64,000 nucleotides of DNA, taken from the NCBI RefSeq assembly GCF_003627095.1, contig NZ_CP032627.1:868001-932000 (forward strand), read 5' to 3'. Made by a program: the position numbers and the translations under genes. The DNA is from Lactococcus allomyrinae. Its GTDB lineage: Bacteria; Bacillota; Bacilli; Lactobacillales; Streptococcaceae. Under the pieces are notes generated by a model. It did no database searches. It had not been told where the DNA came from and saw only the letters and a program-made list of their open reading frames with translations. Below are positions 36,327-46,280 of the stretch, in pieces (positions within the stretch are counted from its first letter, which is position 1; every line of letters begins with the position of its first letter).

Positions 36327-36566
36327 TTATTTTTTCTTTGTGTCGGCTTGTTTTGCTGCAGCACGAATTTGACGAAGAACTTGTTGAACTTGTACTTCGC
36401 TTGGCTTACGTCCCATTGAACCCATCATAAGACGCACAGCATCTTCATTAAGTGGCGGGTTATCCATGAGCATTTTTTTAGTTTGTCTTTGTGAGAACCA
36501 TGTTCCCCCAAAGAAACCAGCCAGAAGGCAGACAACCATAAGCAAGATAGCTAACAATAAGTTCAT
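36327..36566 (-). CDS. YneF family membrane protein (UPF0154)
   Basis: 79 residues: an N-terminal membrane helix (LLLAILLMVVCLLAGFFGG) followed by QRQTKKMLMDNPPLNEDAVR and GRKPSEVQVQQVLRQI, typical of YneF. Function is unknown in the family. TAGGAG precedes the ATG. Confidence 0.92.
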   Translation of the reverse strand: MNLLLAILLMVVCLLAGFFGGTWFSQRQTKKMLMDNPPLNEDAVRLMMGSMGRKPSEVQVQQVLRQIRAAAKQADTKKK

Positions 36567-36583
36567 TTTGAATCTCCTAAATT

Positions 36584-36602
36584 TGGCGAAACGCTTTCGC
36601 CA
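36584..36602. other. GC-rich hairpin in the yneF leader
   Basis: TGGCGAAA-CGC-TTTCGCCA forms an 8-bp stem between the yneF promoter and its start. It may affect mRNA stability. Confidence 0.4.
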
Positions 36603-36615
36603 TTGATGACACCTT

Positions 36616-36644
36616 ATTATATCAAAATTTATGTATTTTGTCAG
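36616..36644 (-). promoter_or_regulatory. yneF promoter
   Basis: CTGACA (36639-36644)-17-TATAAT (36616-36621) with an extended TGA before the -10, on the minus strand. Confidence 0.8.
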
Positions 36645-36682
36645 TAGTTTTTGTAATGAAATTTATGTTACTGATGCCTTTT

Positions 36683-37195
36683 CTAATCTCTGAGTAGCCA
36701 GTCTAGTGTGGTTTCTCCCAAATCTGAGATCTCAATGAGATGCTCTATTGATGGAATGAATTGATTATTCTCCATTTCTTCAATAAAATTTGCAGGAACA
36801 CTAGGTGAAAGAGTCGCTCCAAGCTCTAATTCAGAAAAATTGAGTTCAGTACGAATTTTTTTAATTTTTTCTCCTAGCTTATTGGGAATGTTTGAGTGAG
36901 AAAAATCTAAAGATTGATAGGATTTATTTGACATTTCCATGGGATTATCTGGAAAATTACGGACTCTCTGTGATATTTTTCTATTTTTCGAGGAATTTTT
37001 TATTTCATTTTCTATCTTGTCCAACAAATCCATATCAGGTTTTTTTCTTAAAAAAAGGATATCTGCTATTAATGTGGCGGGATAGTTTAAATCTTCCGAG
37101 AGTTTTAAAATGGAAAGACGATGGTGTCGCATCTCTGCTTTTAACTGTTTTATACGTGTACTGATGCTTACTTGTTCTTTCGTGGTAGTCATCAT
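36683..37195 (-). CDS. Tandem-HTH transcriptional regulator (paralogue B)
   Basis: 170 residues, similar to the regulator at 11883-12404: N-terminal LKLSEDLNYPATLIADILFL, linker PMEMSNKSYQSL and C-terminal LIEISDLGETTLDWLLRD. Two HTH-like segments in one chain suggest recognition of a composite site. It is translationally coupled to a 39 aa ORF (the stop TGA overlaps its ATG in ATGA). The start is ATG 37195 or 37192. Targets unknown. Confidence 0.7.
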   Translation of the reverse strand: MMTTTKEQVSISTRIKQLKAEMRHHRLSILKLSEDLNYPATLIADILFLRKKPDMDLLDKIENEIKNSSKNRKISQRVRNFPDNPMEMSNKSYQSLDFSHSNIPNKLGEKIKKIRTELNFSELELGATLSPSVPANFIEEMENNQFIPSIEHLIEISDLGETTLDWLLRD

Positions 37196-37311
37196 AGGCT
37201 GCTCTCTTCCACAATTGAATTCGTCAATATTAATTTATTTTCTCTTTTAATACTGGCTAAATTCTCACGAAGCATTAGTTTAAATCCCGCGTTAATCTTC
37301 TTCTCACTCAT
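37192..37311 (-). CDS. 39 aa small ORF coupled to the tandem-HTH regulator
   Basis: This ORF starts at ATG 37311 with AAGGAG 7 nt upstream and encodes MSEKKINAGFKLMLRENL..., a charged, non-membrane peptide with an internal amphipathic stretch (NAGFKLMLRENLASIKREN). Its TGA overlaps the regulator's ATG by 4 nt. The strong ribosome site and coupling favour a real gene, either a leader peptide that sets regulator expression or a small partner protein. No signal peptide is seen. Confidence 0.5.
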   Translation of the reverse strand: MSEKKINAGFKLMLRENLASIKRENKLILTNSIVEESSL

Positions 37312-37330
37312 AAACTCTCCTTAATTTTAT

Positions 37331-37358
37331 GATTTCTACGAAAAACTACAATTTTTCG
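37331..37358. repeat. Repeat element 1 (inverted core)
   Basis: GATTTCTACG followed by AAAAACTACAATTTTT. The 16-nt core is the exact reverse complement of the core of element 2 (37567-37592), while the GATTTCTACG flank is in the same direction. Confidence 0.6.
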
Positions 37359-37487
37359 GAAAGAAATAGTAATAAAATAGTAATATTATAGAAAGAGAAT
37401 CTGTCAGCATTATCATTATTTTATCACGATTTATTTGATATTTATCATAATTTTTTAATATTTATTAAGAAATACTAAAGAAAAAGC

Positions 37488-37515
37488 TTGACATACTATA
37501 TATGTTTTGTATACT
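37488..37515 (+). promoter_or_regulatory. Promoter of a candidate small RNA
   Basis: TTGACA (37488-37493), a 16-nt spacer and TATACT (37510-37515) on the plus strand. No protein gene lies downstream before the terminator at 37656-37696. Confidence 0.65.
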
Positions 37516-37566
37516 ATTAATATAGCCAATGTATTAAATAGATTATTAATTGCTAAAATATCTGAT

Positions 37567-37592
37567 GATTTCTACGAAAAATTGTAGTTTTT
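37567..37592. repeat. Repeat element 2 (inverted core)
   Basis: GATTTCTACG followed by AAAAATTGTAGTTTTT, the reverse-complement core of element 1. It lies about 45 nt into the candidate small RNA. Confidence 0.6.
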
Positions 37593-37655
37593 TGACCTCT
37601 TCGTTTTTATGCGAATGTTTTAGAAAAAGAATGTCATTCCATTACTTTTATTTAT

Positions 37656-37696
37656 AAAAAAAACATACATTTTATTTATAAATGTATGTTTTTTTT
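37656..37696. terminator. Bidirectional terminator of lysA and the candidate small RNA
   Basis: ACATACATTT and AAATGTATGT form a stem with A7 on one side and T8 on the other. It ends the lysA transcript on the minus strand and the candidate RNA on the plus strand. Confidence 0.85.
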
Positions 37697-37698
37697 TA

Positions 37699-38952
37699 TT
37701 AAAATTCAAAACCTTGAAGTGTGGCGAAATAATCTTCTGGTTTCTCTGCTCTGCGAATCATTCGACTTTTCCCATCTTCTTGGAGCAAAATCTCACTACT
37801 TCTGAGCTTGGCATTGTACTGATAACCCATTGAAAAACCATGAGCACCTGTGTCATGGATAACAAGTAAATCTCCAATTTCTATTTTAGGAAGTGAGCGT
37901 TGTTTAGCAAATTTATCATTATTCTCGCAAAGAGAACCTGTAACGTCATAAATTTCTGTTGCTACATCATTATCTTTACCTGACACACTGATGTGATGGT
38001 AGGCATTATAAAATGCTGGACGCATCAGGTTTACAGCACTTGCATCTACACCAACATAGCTTCGATATGTTTCTTTCAAGTGAAGTACTTTTGTGACCAG
38101 AACACCATGAGGAGCAAGCATAAATCTTCCAAGTTCTGTGAAAATTTTGACCTCACCCAAACCATTTTGTGTTAAAACTTCATCATAAACCTGATGGACA
38201 CCCTCGCCAATAATGGCAATATCATTTGCCTTTTCCTCTGGTCGATAGTTCACTCCAATCCCACCTGATAAATTAATAAAATCAAGCGTTACACCTGTTT
38301 TTTCATGAATTTCAAGAGCAAGTTCAAATAACTGACGAGCGAGTTCTGGATAGTATTCATTCGTTACAGTGTTTGAAGCAAGGAAACTGTGGATTCCAAA
38401 TTTTTTCACACCAAGCTGTTGCAAGTCTTTAATTCCTTGAAATAGTTGAGCTTTTGTCATACCAAACTTGGATTCTTCTGGGTTATCCATGATTTTTGTT
38501 CCCATTGAGAATACGCCTCCTGGATTATAGCGTAAGCTCATTGTTTCAGGAAATTCAAAGTCTGTCAGTGCTGACAGAAATTTAATATGTTCATAAGCAT
38601 CAAGATTAATTGTTGCACCAATTTTTTTGGCAAATTTAAACTCTTCAGCTGGTGTATCATTAGATGAAAACATGATTTCAGAACCAGAAAATCCACATTT
38701 TTGTGACATTAGCAGCTCCACATAACTTGCACAATCTACTCCGCAACCTTCTTCGTGTAGTATTTTTAAAATTGCTGGTGTAGGTGTCGCTTTTACAGCA
38801 AAAAATTCTTTAAAACCTTTATTCCACGCAAAAGCAGTATGAAGTGCGCGTGCTTTTTCACGGATTCCTTTTTCATCATACAAATGAAAGGGCGTTGGAT
38901 ATTCAGCAGTGAGCTGTTCAAGTTGTGTTTTTGTTACAAAAGGGATCTTCAT
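37699..38952 (-). CDS. lysA: Diaminopimelate decarboxylase
   Basis: 417 residues. The PLP lysine is in FFAVKATP; other family motifs are GCGVDCASYVELLM, LSGGIGVNYRPE and the conserved ELGRFMLAPHGVLV segment. It makes L-lysine from meso-DAP. The start is ATG 38952, with GGAG 7 nt upstream (ATG 38964 lacks a site). A copy of TCTGTCAGTGCTGACAGA lies inside (38561-38578) and encodes LSALTD. Confidence 0.96.
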   Translation of the reverse strand: MKIPFVTKTQLEQLTAEYPTPFHLYDEKGIREKARALHTAFAWNKGFKEFFAVKATPTPAILKILHEEGCGVDCASYVELLMSQKCGFSGSEIMFSSNDTPAEEFKFAKKIGATINLDAYEHIKFLSALTDFEFPETMSLRYNPGGVFSMGTKIMDNPEESKFGMTKAQLFQGIKDLQQLGVKKFGIHSFLASNTVTNEYYPELARQLFELALEIHEKTGVTLDFINLSGGIGVNYRPEEKANDIAIIGEGVHQVYDEVLTQNGLGEVKIFTELGRFMLAPHGVLVTKVLHLKETYRSYVGVDASAVNLMRPAFYNAYHHISVSGKDNDVATEIYDVTGSLCENNDKFAKQRSLPKIEIGDLLVIHDTGAHGFSMGYQYNAKLRSSEILLQEDGKSRMIRRAEKPEDYFATLQGFEF

Positions 38953-38980
38953 AGTATTCTCCATGTTTTTTCTTTGCTCT

Positions 38981-39010
38981 ATTATAACAAGATGTAAGGC
39001 TGCTTGTCCA
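38981..39010 (-). promoter_or_regulatory. lysA promoter
   Basis: TGGACA (39005-39010)-18-TATAAT (38981-38986) on the minus strand, 28 nt upstream of the lysA ribosome site region. Confidence 0.65.
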
Positions 39011-39218
39011 GAACTCTGTTATACCCAGAGGTGAACGACATCGTCAAGAAATATGGAACGCTCTTGCCTTCTCTCTTGCCTATCAATGGATTTAATTACA
39101 AGACATGAACTATTATGAGCTTAGTTCTTACACTGTTATCACTGAAAAAGCTCAAAATATCTTGCTGACAAATTGAGCTTTTACTGACAGAATGTTCTAG
39201 TTTACTGATAGACTTTGA

Positions 39219-40661
39219 TCAGTAACTCGTAACCATTTTTGTCAGCTGTTCATCAATAACCTCAGCTGCTTTTCTCCCTTCACGAATGGCCCAGATAACG
39301 AGAGAGGGGCCACGCCTTGCGTCTCCAGCAACCAGAATCTTGTCATTATTAGTTGTATAATTATCGTAAATTTCTTTTACCCCGAAAGTGCTCAGTAAAT
39401 CTTTGTCAGTACTGACAAAACCCATCGCAAGCAATACAAGATTAGCTTCTAGTAATTTTTCAGTACCTGTAACAGGTTTAAAATCTGGACCAACTTCAGC
39501 AACTTGTAATGCTTTGATTTGCCCTTGATTATTACTGATAAACTGTGTTGCAGTCATTTTATAAGCAGTCAAATCAATATTTCCCGCAAATTGTGCTTCT
39601 TCCTGTCCATAACCTTGTTTTAGAACCATCGGCCATTCTGGCCAAGGATTATTTTCTGTCCGCTCAAAAGGCAAAGGAGGCGTAATTTCAAGTTGTTGAA
39701 CACGAGTTGCTCCGAGACGAACGGCTGTCCCGATGCAGTCATTTCCTGTATCTCCACCTCCGATAACAATTACTTTTTTTCCTTCAAGTGATTTCGGAAC
39801 ATTATTTTCACCAATCTCGAGTACAGTTTTTGTTGTTTCAGTTAAAAAATCTACTGCAAAACGAATCCCTGATAATTCGCGACCAGCGATAGGTAAATCT
39901 CTTGGTACCCCAGCTCCAATTGCCAATATTACTTTATCAAATCGGCTATCTAAATCATCATAACTTAAATCACGTCCAATCTCAGTATTCGCTACAAATT
40001 GGACACCTAGTTTTTCCATTAAATCAATTCGTGCCTGAACAACGTCCTTATCAAGCTTCATGTTAGGAATACCATACATCAGCAAACCACCAAAACGGTC
40101 TGATTTTTCAAATACCGTGACAGTATGTCCAAGCTGATTAAGCCTCCAGGCTGCAGCTAGACCTGCAGGACCTGAACCAATCACTGCAATTTCAAAACCT
40201 GTTGGCTCTGCTGCTTGCCCAGCTTCAAATACCCAACCTGAATCATTGGCTAAATCTCCAAGGAAACGTTCGTTATCTTTAATAGTTATCCCTTCACCAT
40301 GAAGTGCTTCAGCACAAGATTTTTCACACGGTGCAGGACAAACTCGTCCTGTAAATTCTGGAAATGGGTTAGTTAATACTAGACGTTCATAAGCTTTTTT
40401 CTGAACTCCTCTATAAATCAAATCATTCCACTCTGGAATATGATTATCATTTGGACAACCAGAAACTACTCGTTTGCCACCATAAAAGATTCCTTGATGA
40501 CAAAATGGCACATCACAGTGCATACAGCGCGCTGCTTGTCTTTTTCGTTCTTCTACGGATAAAGGAACTTGCAATTCTGCAAAATCGCGTACACGCTCCG
40601 CAACTTCCCTATAAGGATTATTTACTTTTTGATATTTTAAAAATCCATTTGGATCTGCCAT
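39219..40661 (-). CDS. gltD: Glutamate synthase small subunit
   Basis: 480 residues with the cysteine pairs of the Fe-S clusters (RCMHCDVPFCHQG, CPAPCEKSC), an FAD site (AVIGSGPAGLAAAWRLN) and an NADPH site (KVIVIGGGDTGNDCIG). With GltB it makes two glutamates from glutamine and 2-oxoglutarate. The start overlaps the gltB stop (TAATG) behind GGAGGT. The palindrome TTTGTCAGTACTGACAAA (39402-39419) lies in frame and encodes part of FVSTDK. Since gltB is frameshifted, GltD may lack a full partner. Confidence 0.95.
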   Translation of the reverse strand: MADPNGFLKYQKVNNPYREVAERVRDFAELQVPLSVEERKRQAARCMHCDVPFCHQGIFYGGKRVVSGCPNDNHIPEWNDLIYRGVQKKAYERLVLTNPFPEFTGRVCPAPCEKSCAEALHGEGITIKDNERFLGDLANDSGWVFEAGQAAEPTGFEIAVIGSGPAGLAAAWRLNQLGHTVTVFEKSDRFGGLLMYGIPNMKLDKDVVQARIDLMEKLGVQFVANTEIGRDLSYDDLDSRFDKVILAIGAGVPRDLPIAGRELSGIRFAVDFLTETTKTVLEIGENNVPKSLEGKKVIVIGGGDTGNDCIGTAVRLGATRVQQLEITPPLPFERTENNPWPEWPMVLKQGYGQEEAQFAGNIDLTAYKMTATQFISNNQGQIKALQVAEVGPDFKPVTGTEKLLEANLVLLAMGFVSTDKDLLSTFGVKEIYDNYTTNNDKILVAGDARRGPSLVIWAIREGRKAAEVIDEQLTKMVTSY

Positions 40662-43600
40662 TAGATTACCTCCGATACTTTCTCAAAGGTTGCCATCGTA
40701 AGCTTTTCGCCTGACAAACCTGTTTTGGCAAGTGTTTCTTCTACATCTTTGATATGATGATATTCTCTCGGATAAACTTTAATAAATTTTTGATGTTCGG
40801 TTTCCCAGTTTTCCAAGATATATTGTGCTTTTGTAGAGTTTGTATATTGTAAATGTTTCTTCAACAATATTTGTAATTTATCATCGCCTGTCGTTTCTCC
40901 AAGATGATAAAGTTCTACCATTTCATGATTAACTTTTCCTGCAAAATTTCCTGCAACATCATATACATAAGCGACTCCTCCAGACATTCCTGCTGCAAAA
41001 TTACGACCAGTTGTGCCCAAAATCACTGCAACTCCACCTGTCATATATTCGCAACCATGATCACCTACACCCTCAACAACGAACTCTGCACCAGAATTTC
41101 GGACACCACAGCGTTCACCTGCTCTACCTCGGAAATAAGCTTCACCACCGATTGCTCCAAAAAGGGCGACATTCCCAATGATAGAGGTGTTTTCTATGTT
41201 ATATGCAGCATCAACAGGTGGCTTAATAATCAATCGTCCTCCAGATAGAGATTTTCCAATATAATCGTTTGCCTCACCGATAAGGGTTAACTCCATACCA
41301 GCTGTCGCGTAAGCTCCAAAAGATTGCCCAGCAACACCATCATAGCTGTAACGTACTGTAGCATCTTTCAGCCCAAAATTACCATAACGTTCTGCAATCC
41401 ATCCCGCCATTCTCGCTGTAGCTGTACGATTAATGTTTTTAATTTCTTCATGAACATCCGAAAAAGCACCTGAGTTGATTGCTGATTCCAATGTTGCGTC
41501 AAGCTCACGCCAAGGACGACTTTCATCAAATGGATTTTCATGTTTGACAGCGATAGGTAAAGTGTGACCAATCATTCGCTCAAAGTCTAAACCTTGCATC
41601 TTATCTGGAAGCTGTTCTTTTTTATGAAGCAACTCTGCATGACCGACAAGCTCGTCAATCGTTCGGAAACCAAGTTCTGCAAGAATTTCTCGCAGTTCTT
41701 CTGCCATAAAATGCATCAGACGCACAATATGCTCAGGTTTTCCCATGAAATTTGCACGTAATTTTGGATTTTGTGTCGCAATCCCTACTGGGCAGGTATT
41801 CAAATGACAATTTCTTGTCATAATACAACCAATAGCGACTAAAGCAAGACTACCAAATGAATATTCCTCGGCGCCTAACATTGCCGCAACTGCAACATCA
41901 CGACCTGTCACAACCTTGCCATCAGTTTCTAAAATCATGCGGTCACGCAAATTATTCATTGTCAATGTTTGGTGTGCTTCAGCTAGTCCCATTTCCCACG
42001 GAAGTCCTGCATCACGTGTAGAATTTCTTGGACTCGCCCCAGTACCACCATCATAGCCAGAAATAACGACTTTATCAGCACCAGCTTTGACACAGCCTGT
42101 AGCGATTGTTCCTACTCCAGTGGACGAAACTAATTTCACATCAATTTGAGCATAGGGATTAACTTTTTTAAGGTCGAAGATAAGCTGAGACAAATCTTCG
42201 ATAGAGTAAATATCATGATGGGGTGGAGGTGAAATCAAGCTCACACCAGGTGTAGAATTTCTTACTTCTGCAACCCACGGAAAGGCTTTTTTACCTGGCA
42301 ATTGTCCGCCCTCACCCGGTTTTGCTCCCTGTGAAATCTTAATCTGGATTTCTTCAGCAGACATCAAGTAAGCTGCCGATACACCAAAGCGACCTGAGGC
42401 AACTTGTTTGATTTTAGAATTAAATGTAGTACCATAACGTTTCGCATTTTCTCCGCCTTCTCCAGAGTTTGACTTGGCGCCAATGGAATTCATCGCTTCA
42501 GCTAGGCATTCATGCGCTTCTTTGGATAGTGATCCGAAGCTCATTGCACCGATTTTAAATCGCTTGACAATGTTTGAGGCAGGTTCAACTTCCGCTAACG
42601 CTATTGGTTTACGATCGGATTTGATTTCCCAGATATGCCGCAGACTTGTTGGATGTTGTTTCGCTTCGTCAGTCAAATATCCTGTATATTTTTTAAACTT
42701 TTGATAATCATTTTGACGGACAGCATTTTGGATTTCATAAATCATGATTGGATCATAAATATGATGTTCTCCACCATCTTCAAGCGAACGATACTGAAAG
42801 CTTCCGCCTGTTTCAAGTAAGTCATTTGCACGATGACCATACGCTTTTTTATATCTAGCACGATATTCATCTTCTATTTGTGCCAATGAAAGTCCGCCGA
42901 TTCTTGTGCTCGTCCCTGTAAAATATTTGTCAACAACTTCTTTTGATAAACCAATGGCTTCAAAAAGCTGAGCCCCTTTATAGCCGACAATGGTTGAAAT
43001 CCCCATACGACTCATGACTTTCACAATTCCTTTTTCAGCAGCATGACGATAATTTTCAAGTTGTTCGGGTGAGCCCATTTCCCAATCTGATAGTGTCGCA
43101 TAAGCACCGTAAGGATGAATTGCAGATGCGCCATACCCACAAGTGTTGCAAAGTGATGGACTTCGGAAACTTCTGCTGTATCTAAAACAATCGCAAATTT
43201 TGATGCGGCACGTCTTCCAAGCATATAGTGATATAATCCTGATAAAGCAAGCAAAATGGGCATTGGCACCCTTCCTTTTTCAAAGGCTCTATCACTCAGA
43301 ACAATGATTGTCGCACCCGCATTGACGAGTCCTTCGACTTTATAAAACAATTTATTTAGCGCATTTTCTAAAATGTCATTTTCATCATACAACGTAGAAA
43401 CAACTTCTGCGTGGTATTGAGGTTCTTTTAGTGCTAAAATCTTTTCAAAGTCTGTTGTTGAAAGGACTGGGCTTGTTAATTTGAGTTTACGAATATTGTC
43501 ACTGCTGATAGAAGCTGGATTACCATCTTCACCAAGATAAGTTTCTGTGCCAATAACAATCTGCTCTCTAATCGCATCTATGGGTGGATTAGTGACCTGA

Positions 43601-45114
43601 GCAAATTGTTGTTTGAAGAAGTTATAAAGTGACTGCGCTTGTTCTGACAAAACAGCTAATGGCGCATCAAATCCCATTGATATTGTAGGCTCTGCTGCAT
43701 TTTCTGCCATTGGTAACATAACCGTACGAATCATTTCGTCATTGTAGCCAAACAGTTTCCACATTGCTTTAATGCTTGCTGACGGAATTTTGTCAGTAGA
43801 TATTTTTTCTGTCAGTGCTGACAGATTTTTTAAACCTGCTGATAGCCAATCTTGGTAAGGATATTTACTCGCATAATATTTTTTGACTGCATCATTTCTT
43901 ATCATTTCGCCTTTGTCAGTGTTGACCAAAATCATATTACCTGGACCAAGTACTGATTTTTCAACGATTTGATTGGCTGGAATATCCACAACACCAGACT
44001 CTGAAGATAGAATGATAAAATTATCTTTTGTAACAAGATAACGGCTTGGTCGTAGCCCGTTTCTGTCAAGTCTGGCACCAACAGTTGTTCCATCAGTAAA
44101 TACAAGCGCAGCTGGACCGTCCCAAGGTGCGATATGTGCCGTACTGTATTCGTAAAATGCTTTTAGTTCAGGAGCCAAACCTGTATTTTCCCCCCAAGCT
44201 TCTGGAATCATTGCAAGTAAACTCTCGGGCATTTCTCGCCCGTTTCTATAAAGATACTCCATACAATTTTCCAGTTTTGCTGAGTCAGAGTTCTCAGAGT
44301 TATACATCTCAATATCATGAACTTTCATCCAATTTTCAGCACCACGTAACGTATTAATTTCGCCATTATGCGCTAAAAAACGGAAAGGCTGCGCCCGATT
44401 CCATGATGGAAAAGTATTTGTAGAAAAGCGACTGTGTGTCAAAGCAATATGGCTTTTAAAAGTTTCATCAGATAAATCTGGATAGAATAATTTAACCTGA
44501 TAAGCGTGCAACATTCCTTTATAGACCACTGTCTTACTTGACAAAGAACAAATATACAAGTCATTTTCATCGAATCTTTTTTCGAGTGAACGACGAATAT
44601 CAAATAAATCACTTTCAAAATCTTTGTCGGCACTGACATTTTTTTGTTCAATGAACACTTGCACAAAAGCAGGCATAATTTTTTGAGCAGTCAATCCGCA
44701 TGATTCATAATGAAAAGGAACTGCACGTGTGAATAAAACTTCATGCCCCTGCGCTTTTACTGCGGCAGTAATGGATTCTAATGCTTGCCTTTGCTTGTTT
44801 TCTTGACGTGAAAGAAAGAATTGCCCTACTGCGTAGTGTCCTTTCGCTGGAAGTTTTACTTTATTTTCCTCGGCTATTTTTACAAAAAATTCATGCGGTA
44901 AAGCAAGTAAAATCCCTGCTCCATCTCCTGTTTCCGGTTCGGCACCTGTCCCCCCTCTATGATTCATCCGTTTAAGCATAGTAAGTGCGTGTTCAACAAG
45001 TTGATGACTTGCCCTACCATCAATTTGAGCAATAAAGCCCATTCCACAAGCATCCGACTCAAAGTCTGGCTGCCACAAAGTTGTTTTCAATGCTTTTTTT
45101 GCTTCAGCTTTCAT
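40661..45114 (-). pseudogene. gltB: Glutamate synthase large subunit, frameshifted
   Basis: GltB carries out glutamine hydrolysis (Ntn Cys in ESDACGMGF after the propeptide) and the FMN/Fe-S synthase reactions (CHLNTCPVGIATQ). The first reading frame runs from 45114 and includes the amidotransferase and central domains. It leaves frame near 43135, where GTGGGTATGGCGC lacks one T of the expected GTGGGTTATGGC. The second frame then continues with the expected GASAIHPYGAYATLSDWEMG through the C-terminus to 40661. One restored base gives about 1484 residues, the normal length. This is either a real loss-of-function mutation or a sequencing error. Confidence 0.9.
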
Positions 45115-45151
45115 TTCTTTCCCTCTCAGTCATTAAATTTTGATAATTGAT

Positions 45152-45166
45152 TATTTTCTGACTATT
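45152..45166. promoter_or_regulatory. CodY-like box upstream of gltB
   Basis: TATTTTCTGACTATT matches the CodY consensus AATTTTCWGAAAATT at 12 of 15 positions and lies about 40 nt upstream of gltB. CodY control of glutamate synthase is known in Lactococcus. Confidence 0.45.
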
Positions 45167-45177
45167 ATCTGGTTTAA

Positions 45178-45197
45178 AAAAGCGGAAAACCGCTTTT
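45178..45197 (-). terminator. ilvE terminator
   Basis: AAAAGCGG-AAAA-CCGCTTTT with a minus-strand T-run, 30 nt after the ilvE stop. Confidence 0.75.
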
Positions 45198-45226
45198 GAT
45201 TTTTACTCATTTGATATGAATCACTC

Positions 45227-46249
45227 TTAATTTACTTTAACAATCCATCCATCAGGTGCTTCTACATCACCAAATTGAATACCAACAAGTTCATCATATA
45301 AACGTTTAATGGTTGGTCCAACCTCTGTTTCCGAATGAAAAACATACTGTTTTTCTCCATCATCAATACGTCCAATAGGTGAAATAATAGCAGCTGTTCC
45401 ACAAGCACCAGCTTCAACAAATTGATTCAAATCACTCACAGGAACATCTGTTTCAATTGCTTTCAAACCCAGACGATGTTCTGCCAAATATAAGAGTGAA
45501 TATTTAGTAATTGATGGCAAAATAGATGGACTCAACGGCGTAATAAATTCATTTTCCGCTGTAATCCCAAAGAAGTTTGCTGCTCCGACTTCTTCAATTT
45601 TTGTATGTGTTGCTGGATCAAGGTAAATGGCATCAGCATAACCCGCTTTCTTAGCACCAACTTCTGCTTGGAGCGATGCAGCATAATTTCCTCCAACTTT
45701 TGCCCCACCTGTCCCCAAAGGAGCAGCACGGTCATAATCGCGCGAAATAACAAAATTTGATGGTGCCAAACCACCTTTAAAATAAGAACCTACAGGCATT
45801 GCAAAAACAGTAAAAAGATATTCATCCGCAGGTTTCACCCCAATAATATCTCCAATCCCAATGAGAAGCGGACGAAGATAAAGCGTCCCACCTGTACCAT
45901 AAGGAGGCACAAAATCTTCATTAGCTTTAACCACTTGCTTGACTGCATCAATAAACATTTCTGTTGGAACTTCTGCCATGCACAAGCGACGAGCTGTTTT
46001 TTGGAGTCGTGCTGCATTTTGGTCTGGACGAAAAAGCTGGATTGAGCCATCTTTTGTGCGATAAGCTTTCAGTCCTTCAAAACCTTGTTGACCATAATGT
46101 AGAGCAGGAGAAGATTCACTAATATGGAGTTGATTGTCTCCTGTTAGTTCTCCTGTACTCCATTGTCCATCTTTATAGCGGGCAATATAGCGAAATGGTA
46201 AGTTTGTATAGTTAAATCCTAAGTTTTCCCAATCTAAATCAATCGTCAT
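45227..46249 (-). CDS. ilvE: Branched-chain amino acid aminotransferase
   Basis: 340 residues, fold-type IV PLP enzyme: lysine in GGAKVGGNYAAS, plus YLRPLLIG and EVGAANFFGI. It transaminates Leu, Ile and Val. The start is ATG 46249 with GGAGG; a 79-residue upstream extension is non-coding promoter sequence. The promoter carries a CodY-like box, consistent with nitrogen control. Confidence 0.96.
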   Translation of the reverse strand: MTIDLDWENLGFNYTNLPFRYIARYKDGQWSTGELTGDNQLHISESSPALHYGQQGFEGLKAYRTKDGSIQLFRPDQNAARLQKTARRLCMAEVPTEMFIDAVKQVVKANEDFVPPYGTGGTLYLRPLLIGIGDIIGVKPADEYLFTVFAMPVGSYFKGGLAPSNFVISRDYDRAAPLGTGGAKVGGNYAASLQAEVGAKKAGYADAIYLDPATHTKIEEVGAANFFGITAENEFITPLSPSILPSITKYSLLYLAEHRLGLKAIETDVPVSDLNQFVEAGACGTAAIISPIGRIDDGEKQYVFHSETEVGPTIKRLYDELVGIQFGDVEAPDGWIVKVN

Positions 46250-46280
46250 AACATCCTCCGAAAATTTTCTGTTATAATAG

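Larger units (their letters stand above)
37522..37697 (+). ncRNA. Candidate small RNA convergent to lysA
   Basis: The promoter at 37488-37515 and the U-rich terminator at 37656-37696 define a transcript of about 175 nt with no ORF of note. It includes repeat element 2. It is convergent with lysA and shares the bidirectional terminator. It could be a trans-acting small RNA or an RNA that overlaps the end of the lysA transcript. Confidence 0.45.

Noticed and set aside
38988-39095. Plus-strand 35-codon stretch reading VIPRGERHRQEIWNALAFSL
   Set aside because: It has no start with a ribosome site, no neighbour in frame, and overlaps the lysA promoter; too short to call a remnant.
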